Of a stretch of DNA of 64,000 bases, positions 27,184 to 34,584 are shown one piece after another. The DNA comes from Alkalicoccus luteus. Its GTDB lineage: Bacteria > Bacillota > Bacilli > Bacillales > Salisediminibacteriaceae. Under the pieces are notes generated by a model that saw only the letters and a program-made list of their open reading frames with translations, searched no databases and was not told where the DNA came from. Location: NCBI GenBank assembly GCA_052061695.1, contig JBPZEY010000007.1. The stretch is one strand, 5' to 3'. Each line of letters begins with the position of its first letter. Position 1 is the first letter of the stretch. The translations under genes were made by a program, and so were the position numbers.

Positions 27184-27690
27184 TTAGTCTTCGTGCTCTT
27201 CGATGATTTCCTGCAGCTGAAAAAAGAGCATGTAGTACAGGTGAAGAGTGACGAGCAGGTGCGGCTCGCCGATCCGTGTGCCCGACTCGGTCGGGAGCAG
27301 CGGGCGCGTCACACCGGTCGGCAGGGAGAACGAGCGGATGCTGTCTGCTTCCTCCGAAGCTTCGGGTGAGGCGACGACGAGTACGGCCCCGGCATCGGCA
27401 GCACGTGTTTCGGCTGCGGCAGTCTCTTCACGGCTGGACGTGAACACCCAGACCGTATCCAAATCCGTCAGCACTGTGTCGTCCTCCAGCCGTTCGGCAT
27501 CCTGAACGGCATCCGCCCCGTGCACGGCCTGGGATACAATTCCGCCGAGATCGGCGCTTGAAGCGACATAAAGATGACCATCGCCGATCAGGCTTTGCGC
27601 TGTCATCCGGGCAGCATCTTCGACGGACTCCTCAAGGACCTCCAGCTTCTGAAGAAGCCCGCTCACTTGTGTATCAAACATTTTTTTCAT
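27184..27690 (-). CDS. ywjG: DUF2529 family protein YwjG
   Basis: A 168-residue soluble protein with an alpha/beta pattern reminiscent of SIS (sugar isomerase-like) domains: helices rich in E and A, then GHLYVASSADLGGI and later VWVFTSSREE and AVLVVASPE. It is recognised as DUF2529/YwjG by size and by its place between pyrG and spo0F, as in B. subtilis. The start at 27690 (MKKMFDTQ) is preferred, because AAAGGA lies 9 bases upstream, over an ATG 24 bases earlier. The function is unknown. It is transcribed opposite to its neighbours. Confidence 0.8.
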   Translation of the reverse strand: MKKMFDTQVSGLLQKLEVLEESVEDAARMTAQSLIGDGHLYVASSADLGGIVSQAVHGADAVQDAERLEDDTVLTDLDTVWVFTSSREETAAAETRAADAGAVLVVASPEASEEADSIRSFSLPTGVTRPLLPTESGTRIGEPHLLVTLHLYYMLFFQLQEIIEEHED

Positions 27691-27816
27691 GACTATCCAT
27701 CCTTTCCTTTCCATCTAAGCCTATCATGAGCATAGCGGTTCCATCTAACTGTTGCCTGCAACACGCCGTTTGAAACCAAAAGAACCAGCGGGAACGGCCG
27801 ATCCGAAAAACAATGA

Positions 27817-27845
27817 TTGATCTTTTCGATCAGATTCACTATTAT
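27817..27845 (+). promoter_or_regulatory. Probable SigA promoter of spo0F
   Basis: TTGATC (27817-27822), a 17-base spacer and TATTAT (27840-27845) precede spo0F. The -35 box lies in the palindrome GATCTTTTCGATC. No exact Spo0A box or SigH promoter was identified. Confidence 0.6.
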
Positions 27846-27903
27846 GGTAACAAAAGGTAATTGAAGGAAGAATATAGGGGATTATGAAGGAAGGGGAATA
27901 CGT

Positions 27904-28278
27904 ATGGGCCAAAAACTGCTGGTTGTGGATGATCAAATCGGCATCCGCCTCCTGCTGAAGGAAGTACTGGAAAAAGACGGCTATGAAACGTTCGAGGCGT
28001 CCAATGGGCAGGCCGCACTCGACATGATTCAGTCTGAAGAGCCGGACCTTGTCCTGCTGGATATGAAAATACCGGGCATGGACGGTATCGAAATATTGCG
28101 GGAGATGCGTGCCAGAAGCATGGCAACAGAAGTATTTATGATGACGGCATACGGAGAAATGGAGCTGATGCGGGAAGCGGCGGATCTTGGAGCATCCCAG
28201 CAGTTTTCCAAACCATTCGATATTGATATCGTTCGGCAGAGCGTGCGGCGGTTTTTTGAGGAAAAGGCGAAACTGTAA
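27904..28278 (+). CDS. spo0F: Sporulation phosphorelay response regulator Spo0F
   Basis: A 124-residue single-domain response regulator, the same length as B. subtilis Spo0F. It has the acidic pair D9-D10, the phosphorylated aspartate D53 in LVLLDMKIPGMDGIEIL, T81 in MMTAYGE and K103 in FSKPFD. It takes phosphate from the sporulation kinases and passes it to Spo0B. There is no output domain. Its place before fba is conserved. It is the best evidence in the window that the organism can form spores. Confidence 0.97.
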   Translation: MGQKLLVVDDQIGIRLLLKEVLEKDGYETFEASNGQAALDMIQSEEPDLVLLDMKIPGMDGIEILREMRARSMATEVFMMTAYGEMELMREAADLGASQQFSKPFDIDIVRQSVRRFFEEKAKL

Positions 28279-28310
28279 GCGCTATCCTTGAAAATAATCG
28301 ATTCAAACCC

Positions 28311-28338
28311 GTGAAACGGGAGCGGAATGTGCTATAAT
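28311..28338 (+). promoter_or_regulatory. Probable extended -10 promoter of fba
   Basis: TGCTATAATG contains a perfect TATAAT (28333-28338) with the TGn extension. A poor -35 box (GTGAAA, 28311-28316) lies 16 bases upstream. The leader would be about 150 bases long. Confidence 0.6.
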
Positions 28339-28367
28339 GAGGGCGTGAGTTTTTCTGGGCAGCAGCT

Positions 28368-28437
28368 GGTAAAACGTCCGAATCATACAAATAACAGCCG
28401 CGATCAAGCACGATCGCCTTTATTTGTATGCTTTACC
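28368..28437 (+). other. Long structured RNA element in the fba leader
   Basis: Three nested stems can form: GGTAAA / TTTACC (28368-28373 with 28432-28437), a perfect CATACAAATA / TATTTGTATG (28384-28393 with 28421-28430), and an inner GCGATC / GATCGC (28400-28405 with 28412-28417). No T run follows, so it is not a terminator. It may affect stability or translation of fba mRNA (inference). Confidence 0.6.
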
Positions 28438-28497
28438 CTGCAGTCATCAGAAAAGCTGAAAGAAGCACGTGACCATTCAGAAGGAGGACTTTAGCAC

Positions 28498-29364
28498 ATG
28501 CCTTTAGTATCGATGAAAGAGATGCTGGAAACAGCAAAAGCCAATTCTTACGGGGTAGGTCAGTTCAACCTGAACAACCTTGAGTTCACGCAGGCGATCC
28601 TGCAGGCGGCAGAAGAAGAAAAGTCACCGGTTATTCTCGGTGTATCCGAAGGTGCAGCCCGCTACATGGGCGGATTCAAATCTGTCGTAGCAATGGTTGA
28701 AGGGCTGATGGAAAGCTACGGAACAACGGTTCCGGTTGCGATTCACCTGGACCACGGCTCCAGCTTTGAAAAGTGCGTGGAAGCAATGTATGCGGGCTTC
28801 ACATCTGTGATGATCGACGGCTCCCACCACCCGCTTGAGGAAAACATTGCTCTGACAAAGAAGGTTGTCGAAGTGGCTCACCTGCTCGGCGTTTCTGTTG
28901 AAGCAGAGCTTGGCCGTATCGGCGGACAGGAAGATGATCTGATTGTAGACGACGCAGAAGCGGCGTATGCGATCCCTTCCGAGTGTGACCAGCTGATCCG
29001 TGAAACGAACGTAGACTGCTTCGCACCAGCTCTTGGTTCTGTACACGGTCCATATAAAGGCGAGCCGAACCTCGGCTTTGACCGCATGGAGGAAATCTCC
29101 ACGATGACGGAAGTGCCGCTCGTTCTGCACGGCGGAACCGGTATTCCGACAAAAGACATCAAAAAGGCGATTTCTTTTGGCACAGCTAAAATCAACGTGA
29201 ACACGGAAAACCAGATTTCTTCTGCAAAGGCAGTCCGCGAGACGCTTGATGCGAATCCGGACATGATCGACCCGCGTAAATACCTCGGGCCGGCCCGCGA
29301 AGCAATCAAGGAAACCGTGATTGGTAAAATGCGTGAGTTCGGTTCTTCCGGCCAGGCGCAGTAA
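28498..29364 (+). CDS. fba: Fructose-bisphosphate aldolase, class II
   Basis: A 288-residue zinc-dependent aldolase of glycolysis and gluconeogenesis that cleaves fructose 1,6-bisphosphate into dihydroxyacetone phosphate and glyceraldehyde 3-phosphate. Zinc and substrate motifs are VAIHLDHGSSFE (about 80-91), EAELGRIGGQED (about 138-149) and LVLHGGTGIP (about 203-212). It is nearly colinear with B. subtilis FbaA. AAGGAGG precedes the ATG. A transaldolase-like gene follows after a hairpin, so the two are separable transcripts or linked by read-through. Confidence 0.97.
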   Translation: MPLVSMKEMLETAKANSYGVGQFNLNNLEFTQAILQAAEEEKSPVILGVSEGAARYMGGFKSVVAMVEGLMESYGTTVPVAIHLDHGSSFEKCVEAMYAGFTSVMIDGSHHPLEENIALTKKVVEVAHLLGVSVEAELGRIGGQEDDLIVDDAEAAYAIPSECDQLIRETNVDCFAPALGSVHGPYKGEPNLGFDRMEEISTMTEVPLVLHGGTGIPTKDIKKAISFGTAKINVNTENQISSAKAVRETLDANPDMIDPRKYLGPAREAIKETVIGKMREFGSSGQAQ

Positions 29365-29372
29365 GCGAAAGG

Positions 29373-29408
29373 AGAAGGAGGTCAGCAGTGCGCTGACTCC
29401 TTCTTTTC
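29373..29408 (+). terminator. Terminator after fba
   Basis: A stem of AAGGAGGTCAGC with GCTGACTCCTT, one bulged G, runs from about 29375 to 29402 and is followed by CTTTTCC. Confidence 0.7.
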
Positions 29409-29478
29409 CATCATGGGAGAAAGCGTTATCATTTGCCGGGGGAACCCGGACGATTTGCAGCAGAGGAGGAATTCAGCA

Positions 29479-30126
29479 GTGAAATTTTTTATTGATTCAG
29501 CCAATACAGACGAGATCCGCCAGGCGCAGGAGCTTGGCATTCTGGCAGGCGTGACGACCAACCCGTCTCTCGTCGCCAAAGAGGGGGCGGACTTTCATGA
29601 AAGGCTCCGGGAAATTACGAGCTTCGTTGAGGAATCTGTCAGTGCGGAAGTAATCGCGACAGACGCGGACGGTATGATCCGGGAAGGCAAGGAACTCGCG
29701 GAAATCGCACCGAACATTACGGTGAAGGTGCCGATGACCCTGGAAGGCCTGAAAGCTGTTCGGACGTTCAGCAGCCTCGGAATCAAAACGAATGTGACGC
29801 TTGTATTCTCAGCGAATCAGGCGCTGCTTGCTGCACGAGCCGGTGCAAGTTATGTTTCTCCGTTTCTTGGCAGACTGGATGACATCGGACACGACGGCCT
29901 CGAGTTGATCGGCACGATTTCCGACATGTTTGACCTGCACGGCATTGAAACAGAAATTATTGCCGCTTCGATCCGCCACCCGCAGCACGTAACAGAGTCG
30001 GCCCTGCGCGGCGCTCATATTGCGACGCTGCCGTGGAAGGTCATCGAGCAGCTGACAAAGCACCCGCTTACGGATATCGGTATTGAAAAATTCCTCAGCG
30101 ACTGGCAGAAAAGCCAGAATGCCTGA
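29479..30126 (+). CDS. tal: Transaldolase / fructose-6-phosphate aldolase-like protein
   Basis: A 215-residue small transaldolase (subfamily with B. subtilis YwjH/TalA and E. coli FSA). The Schiff-base lysine is K83 in NITVKVPMT. Other conserved stretches are MKFFIDSANTDEIRQA at the start, AGVTTNPSL (about 23-31) and ASYVSPFLGRLDDIG (about 130-144). It transfers dihydroxyacetone units in the pentose phosphate pathway, or cleaves fructose 6-phosphate if it is FSA-like. A GTG start at 29479 follows AGAGGAGGA; the frame is open upstream but without a better start. Confidence 0.9.
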   Translation: MKFFIDSANTDEIRQAQELGILAGVTTNPSLVAKEGADFHERLREITSFVEESVSAEVIATDADGMIREGKELAEIAPNITVKVPMTLEGLKAVRTFSSLGIKTNVTLVFSANQALLAARAGASYVSPFLGRLDDIGHDGLELIGTISDMFDLHGIETEIIAASIRHPQHVTESALRGAHIATLPWKVIEQLTKHPLTDIGIEKFLSDWQKSQNA

Positions 30127-30140
30127 TAAAGCAAACTGAC

Positions 30141-30168
30141 AGAGGCGGGCGACTCGTCCGCCTGCTTT
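30141..30168 (+). terminator. Probable terminator after tal
   Basis: A short GC-rich hairpin (AGGCGGGCGA with TCGTCCGCCT, one G-T pair) is followed by GCTTTCT. Confidence 0.5.
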
Positions 30169-30238
30169 CTCCGCACGAAGACAGCCCCGGGTACGCAGCA
30201 ACAATCATCTCATTTTCGTTCAAGGAAGGAACCACGTG

Positions 30239-31525
30239 ATGGATAAAATTTTAATTGAAGGCGGTCATCTGCTGGAAGGCAGTGTCTCGGTCAGCGGCGC
30301 TAAAAACAGTGCTGTTGCGCTGATCCCGGCAGCCATGCTGGCAGATTCAACCGTCATCATCGACAACCTGCCTGCTATTTCAGATGTAGGCATACTCGCA
30401 GATCTGCTTCAGGAAGCAGGAGCGGAAACAGAGTTTATCAACGGAGCACTTTCCATCAATCCGGAGCGGATGATCGCCATGCCGCTGCCGAACGGCCGTG
30501 TGAAGAAGCTGCGCGCCTCCTACTATATGATGGGAGCGATGCTCGGCCGCTTCGGCAAGGCCGTCATTGGACTGCCGGGCGGCTGCAATCTGGGCCCGCG
30601 CCCGATCGACCAGCATATTAAAGGGTTCGAAGCCCTAGGTGCGAAGGTGACAAATGAGCAGGGAGCGATTTATCTGCAGGCGGAGAAGCTGACCGGTGCC
30701 CGGATATATCTCGACGTCGTAAGCGTCGGCGCTACGATCAATATTATGCTTGCAGCGGTCAGAGCGGAAGGGCGCACCGTGATTGAAAACGCGGCGAAGG
30801 AGCCGGAAATCATTGATGTTGCTACGCTGTTAACAAACATGGGGGCAGAAATAAAAGGAGCAGGAACGAACGTCATCCGTATCGAAGGAGTAAAGGAGCT
30901 TCACGGATGCCGTCATTCGATTATTCCTGACCGGATTGAAGCTGGAACGTATATGATTTTCGCAGCAGCGATGGGACGCAGCGTAACAGTCGACAACATT
31001 ATTCCGCTTCATTTGGAATCACTGATGTCGAAGCTTCGCGAAATGGGCGTGAAGATTACGGAAGATGAGGATGCGGTTCATATTGAACGGGCGGATCACC
31101 TGCGGCCGGTGGACATTAAAACACTTGTCTACCCGGGATTTGCAACCGATCTGCAGCAGCCCGTCACCGCGCTCTTAACGCAGGCTGACGGCTCCAGCAT
31201 GGTCACCGATACGATTTACAGCGCCCGCTTTAAGCATACGGACGAGCTCCGCCGCATGGGAGCAGATATTAAAGTGGAAGGCCGCGCAGCACTGGTGAAC
31301 GGGACGTCCAGGCTGCAGGGAGCCCGCGTGCGCGCGACCGACCTGCGTGCAGGTGCAGCCCTCGTCGCCGCCGGTCTGATCGCAGACGGAGTGACAGAAA
31401 TCACAGACGTGCATCATATTGACCGCGGTTATGCCAACCTCGAAGAGAAGCTGAATGCGCTTGGAGCGAACGTATGGCGTGAAAAGCTTTCCGTCGAAGA
31501 GGAAGAAGAAATTAAAAATTCATAG
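30239..31525 (+). CDS. murA2: UDP-N-acetylglucosamine 1-carboxyvinyltransferase, second paralogue
   Basis: A 428-residue enzyme catalysing the first committed step of peptidoglycan synthesis, transfer of enolpyruvate from PEP to UDP-GlcNAc. K22-N23 lies in SGAKNSAV. The catalytic cysteine is C116 in LPGGCNLGPRPIDQH, so fosfomycin sensitivity is expected. The place between tal and rho corresponds to murAB (murZ) of B. subtilis; the main paralogue murAA starts at 62819. ATG 30239 follows AAGGAAGGA by 8 bases; an adjacent GTG at 30236 is less likely. Confidence 0.95.
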   Translation: MDKILIEGGHLLEGSVSVSGAKNSAVALIPAAMLADSTVIIDNLPAISDVGILADLLQEAGAETEFINGALSINPERMIAMPLPNGRVKKLRASYYMMGAMLGRFGKAVIGLPGGCNLGPRPIDQHIKGFEALGAKVTNEQGAIYLQAEKLTGARIYLDVVSVGATINIMLAAVRAEGRTVIENAAKEPEIIDVATLLTNMGAEIKGAGTNVIRIEGVKELHGCRHSIIPDRIEAGTYMIFAAAMGRSVTVDNIIPLHLESLMSKLREMGVKITEDEDAVHIERADHLRPVDIKTLVYPGFATDLQQPVTALLTQADGSSMVTDTIYSARFKHTDELRRMGADIKVEGRAALVNGTSRLQGARVRATDLRAGAALVAAGLIADGVTEITDVHHIDRGYANLEEKLNALGANVWREKLSVEEEEEIKNS

Positions 31526-31535
31526 CGGGAATGCA

Positions 31536-31670
31536 TTGGGCCGCGTCCTTTAGGTGGAGGATCTCGTATCCGGAGAAGACGCGATCTCCGCTGCAACCGG
31601 CGTGACGGACGGCGAATGGGGTCCGCTGCTAAGCTCAGACCGGTTTCCCTTACACGTTATGCGTAAACAG
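31536..31670 (+). pseudogene. glpX: Decayed 3' remnant of glpX (fructose-1,6-bisphosphatase class II)
   Basis: In one frame the DNA reads GRVL, stop, VEDLVSGEDAISAATGVTDGE and, 14 codons later, LHVMRK. The segment RVLxxEDLVxGEDAIFAATGVTDGE followed by a THSxVMRxK strand is the conserved C-terminal part of class II fructose bisphosphatases as I recall it. Here an in-frame TAG (31551-31553) and loss of everything before and after make it non-functional. In B. subtilis glpX sits exactly here, between murAB and rho. The remnant shows loss of the local gene copy; a working copy may exist elsewhere. Confidence 0.75.
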
Positions 31671-31721
31671 CCGCCGTTTTCCAAGCAACGTTTTCAGATT
31701 AGGCAGCCAGCGCCGGCTGCC

Positions 31722-31765
31722 GCAGGCGCTTTGCCTCTTTTTCAAAGCGCCCTGCCTGTTTTCCT
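31722..31765 (+). terminator. Terminator upstream of rho
   Basis: Stem GCAGGCGCTTTG / CAAAGCGCCCTGC (one bulge, about 31723-31733 with 31743-31755) is followed by CTGTTTTCC. It would end transcripts from murA2 and the glpX remnant. Confidence 0.7.
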
Positions 31766-31928
31766 CGTACTTCTGCAGACCGTCCTCTCTTGTCAGTCCA
31801 GCTCGATTATGATTAGATAAATAAGTCTTGCTTCGCACCGACAGTACAAATACGCTGCCGGATGCTTCCTGCTGGATTTTTGGAAGCAGCGGACAGCTTG
31901 AAAACGAAGAAAAGGTTTGGTGACACAA

Positions 31929-33200
31929 ATGGGTGTAACATTAAAAGAAATGGAGCACATGAAGCTGAAAGAGCTTTACGCGCTCGCAAAGGAACATAAA
32001 GTTTCCTACTACAGCCAGCTTACGAAAAAAGAGCTGATTTTTGCTATTTTTAAAAAGCAGGCGGAAAACGAAGACCTGATGTTCATGGAAGGGATTTTGG
32101 AAATTATCCAAACGGAAGGCTTCGGCTTTCTGCGGTCTAATACATACAAGCCGAGCCCGCAGGATATTTACATTTCCGCTTCGCAAATCCGCCGCTTCCG
32201 GCTCCGTAACGGTGATAAAGTATCCGGGAAGGTGAGAAAACCGAAGGAAAACGAACGCTATTACGGACTGCTGCAAGTAGCTGCTGTAAACGGTGAAGAT
32301 CCTGATAAAGCCTCGGAGCGTCCTCATTTTCCACAGCTGACACCGCTTTATCCGGATCGGAAAATGAAGCTGGAGCACGAACCGAAAATGGTCGCCTCCC
32401 GCGTACTCGATATGATTTCTCCGGTCGGCTACGGCCAGCGCGGGCTGATCGTAGCACCGCCTAAAGCAGGTAAAACCCTGCTGCTGAAGGAGGTCGCCAA
32501 CAGCATCGCCGTCAATCATCCTGAAATGGAGATCATCGTGCTGCTGATCGACGAGCGCCCGGAAGAAGTGACGGATATGGAACGGTCCGTCAAAGGGGAA
32601 GTCGTCAGCTCCACGTTTGATGAAGTGCCGGAAAACCATATCAAGGTAGCTGAACTCGTACTTGACCGTGCGATGCGGCTCGTCGAAGCGAAGAAGGACG
32701 TCGTTATTTTGATGGACAGCATCACGAGACTTGCACGTGCCTATAATCTCGTTGTACCGCCGAGCGGACGTACGCTTTCCGGCGGGATCGATCCGGCGAG
32801 CTTTCACCGTCCGAAGCGCTTTTTCGGAGCTGCCCGAAACATTGAGGAAGGCGGCAGCCTGACGATTCTCGCTACAGCGCTTGTCGAAACCGGCTCCCGC
32901 ATGGACGATGTCATTTATGAGGAATTTAAAGGCACCGGCAACATGGAGCTGCATCTCGACCGCAAGCTTGCCGAACGACGTATCTATCCGGCGATCGACA
33001 TTCGCCGCTCCAGCACGCGCCGAGAAGAGCTGCTGCTGCCGCAGGAGCAGATTGAGAACCTGTGGGCGATCCGCCGTACACTCAACGATCAGCCTGACTT
33101 CATGGAAAAGTTCCTGAAGAAGGTGAAAGAAACGAAAACAAACGAAGAGCTGTTTGCTTCATTTAAGCGAGCCTCCAAGCCAAAGTCTTCTGATAAATAA
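31929..33200 (+). CDS. rho: Transcription termination factor Rho
   Basis: A 423-residue hexameric RNA helicase. The N-terminal Rho_N helix bundle contains MKLKELYALAKEHKVSYYSQ. The cold-shock-like RNA-binding domain has EGFGFLR and DIYISASQIRRF, and the ATPase domain the P-loop VAPPKAGKT (about 177-185), ILMDSITRLARAYN and GGSLTILATAL. The start is uncertain: ATG 31929 has AAAAGG 13 bases upstream, while GTG 31920 is only 4 bases from it. The length with ATG matches the family (427 in B. subtilis). There is no C-terminal or acidic insertion domain. Confidence 0.95.
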   Translation: MGVTLKEMEHMKLKELYALAKEHKVSYYSQLTKKELIFAIFKKQAENEDLMFMEGILEIIQTEGFGFLRSNTYKPSPQDIYISASQIRRFRLRNGDKVSGKVRKPKENERYYGLLQVAAVNGEDPDKASERPHFPQLTPLYPDRKMKLEHEPKMVASRVLDMISPVGYGQRGLIVAPPKAGKTLLLKEVANSIAVNHPEMEIIVLLIDERPEEVTDMERSVKGEVVSSTFDEVPENHIKVAELVLDRAMRLVEAKKDVVILMDSITRLARAYNLVVPPSGRTLSGGIDPASFHRPKRFFGAARNIEEGGSLTILATALVETGSRMDDVIYEEFKGTGNMELHLDRKLAERRIYPAIDIRRSSTRREELLLPQEQIENLWAIRRTLNDQPDFMEKFLKKVKETKTNEELFASFKRASKPKSSDK

Positions 33201-33229
33201 TCCGGTTCCGCATCCGGGTGAAATAGGAC

Positions 33230-33258
33230 TTGCATTCCGCCTGGCCGCTTGTTATACT
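33230..33258 (+). promoter_or_regulatory. SigA promoter of rpmE2
   Basis: TTGCAT (33230-33235), a 17-base spacer and TATACT (33253-33258) precede rpmE2, giving a leader of about 70 bases. Confidence 0.78.
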
Positions 33259-33334
33259 CCATCTATGTGTGAAGAAGTTAGTGCACAGACTTACTCTGTT
33301 TCGAGAGATTCAGGGCGGAAGGAGTTGAAAAGAC

Positions 33335-33577
33335 ATGAAACAAGGAATTCACCCAGAATACCGTAAAGTAGTATTCAAAGATTCCAGTACTGGCTTCATG
33401 TTCTTGAGTGGATCTACAGCGAGCACGGATCAGGAAATCGAGTGGGAAGACGGGAACACATACCCGCTTTACACAGTCGAAGTTTCTTCTGATTCTCACC
33501 CGTTCTACACTGGCAAGCAGAAGTTTGCTGATGCAGGTGGACGCGTAGACAAGTTCAAGAAGAAGTACGGAATGTAA
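33335..33577 (+). CDS. rpmE2: 50S ribosomal protein L31 type B
   Basis: An 80-residue ribosomal protein that begins MKQGIHPEYRKVVFKDSSTG and ends with KQKFADAGGRVDKFKKKYG. It contains no cysteine, so it is the zinc-independent (type B, C-minus) paralogue. In B. subtilis the gene after rho is the zinc-binding form and the type B gene (ytiA) is elsewhere under Zur control. Here the constitutive-looking place after rho, with its own SigA promoter, holds the type B form. GGAAGGAG precedes the ATG. No Zur box was noticed. Confidence 0.96.
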   Translation: MKQGIHPEYRKVVFKDSSTGFMFLSGSTASTDQEIEWEDGNTYPLYTVEVSSDSHPFYTGKQKFADAGGRVDKFKKKYGM

Positions 33578-33590
33578 GCAGACTCCATTC

Positions 33591-33623
33591 AGAGAAGCGG
33601 CCGGATCATTCCGGCCCGTCTCT
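33591..33623 (+). terminator. Hairpin after rpmE2
   Basis: AGAGA and GGCCGGA pair with TCCGGCC and TCTCT across 33591-33623. The T run is missing directly afterwards; a T8 tract occurs near 33704. Confidence 0.5.
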
Positions 33624-33762
33624 GTCAGAACACGTGCGGAACCGACGCTGGATTACCCCGTTGGAGCTGAGGCTCTTAGCGGAAGCGTCGCGGATGCCGT
33701 GTTTTTTTTATGACTATTTGACCGCTGTACATACAAAAAACCATGAACAGGGAGCGTCGCCT

Positions 33763-34392
33763 ATGCATCTGACGAGTAAAGAAGGCTGGATTGAAGTGGT
33801 CTGCGGCAGCATGTTTTCCGGCAAGTCGGAGGAGCTGATCCGCCGAGTCCGCCGCGCAAGCTTCGGCCGCCAGAAAATACAGGTTTTCAAGCCGCAGCTT
33901 GACGACCGCTACAGTGAAACTGAAGTCGTCTCGCACAACGGGTCAAAAGTGTACGCGTATCCGGTGACAGATTCTGAGGATATTTACACCCTGCTTGAAA
34001 AAGATACACAGGTTGTCGCAATTGATGAAATTCAGTTCTTCGACCCGGCGATCGTCGACGTGGTGCAGACGCTTGCTGATGACAACAAGCGCGTGATCTG
34101 CGCTGGCCTGGATCAGGATTTCCGTGGAGAACCGTTCGGCTGCATGCCGCTGCTGCTGTCGCTTGCCGAATCGGTCACGAAACTGCAGGCGATCTGCCTT
34201 TCCTGCGGCTCCCCTGCCAGCCGCACCCAGCGTCTTATTAACAATAAACCGGCCTCCTACGATGATCCGATCATCCTCGTAGGTGCTTCCGAGCAGTACG
34301 AGCCGCGCTGCCGCCACTGCCACGACGTGCCCGGCAGACCGAAAACGACCCACGTGCCAGCCATCAACCTCGCCCGTAATACCGACCAGTAA
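33763..34392 (+). CDS. tdk: Thymidine kinase
   Basis: A 209-residue type II thymidine kinase of the pyrimidine salvage pathway. The P-loop CGSMFSGKSEELIRRV lies near residues 13-28, the catalytic base in AIDEIQFFD (about 87-95), the lasso region GLDQDFRGEPFG (about 118-129) and the structural zinc cysteines in CLSCG and CRHCH. ATG 33763 is supported by CAGGGAGCG a few bases upstream; the frame is open about 130 bases earlier but without a ribosome site. A strong terminator follows. Confidence 0.95.
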   Translation: MHLTSKEGWIEVVCGSMFSGKSEELIRRVRRASFGRQKIQVFKPQLDDRYSETEVVSHNGSKVYAYPVTDSEDIYTLLEKDTQVVAIDEIQFFDPAIVDVVQTLADDNKRVICAGLDQDFRGEPFGCMPLLLSLAESVTKLQAICLSCGSPASRTQRLINNKPASYDDPIILVGASEQYEPRCRHCHDVPGRPKTTHVPAINLARNTDQ

Positions 34393-34394
34393 CC

Positions 34395-34435
34395 GAAAAA
34401 CCAGCTGAAGCCGTTGTGCTCAGCTGGTTTTTTTA
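34395..34435 (+). terminator. Terminator after tdk
   Basis: A stem of about 12 bp (AAAAACCAGCTGA with TCAGCTGGTTTTT) ends in a T run at 34428-34434. Confidence 0.93.
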
Positions 34436-34524
34436 ATGGGAGCGCAAAGGCTGATTGGACTGCGCTGAGGGCCATTTGTCCTTGCTTTGATGAGGTGTAC
34501 GGAAAAATGAACACTTTACGAGAG

Positions 34525-34541
34525 TGGCACGCTTATTGCAT
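34525..34541 (+). promoter_or_regulatory. Sigma-54 (SigL) -24/-12 promoter of the thiolase gene
   Basis: TGGCACGCTTATTGCAT matches the consensus TGGCAC-N5-TTGCAT exactly, with the GG and GC doublets 12 bases apart. The gene after next encodes a sigma-54 activator. Confidence 0.92.
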
Positions 34542-34584
34542 GATAAAGAAAGCGCATACGTAAAATTCAAAGGAGGACTTACAC

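Noticed and set aside
28274..28287. cre-like TGTAAGCGCTATCC at the spo0F stop
   Set aside because: It is partly coding, far from a start site, and fba is not expected to be strongly CcpA-controlled; too weak to list.
31554..31820. 88-codon open frame between murA2 and rho as a functional gene
   Set aside because: Its N-terminal part matches the glpX C-terminus and is preceded by an in-frame stop; the remainder is not protein-like. Treated as a pseudogene remnant.
34547..34560. cre-like AGAAAGCGCATACG after the first -24/-12 promoter
   Set aside because: Too many mismatches compared with the good site at 37997.
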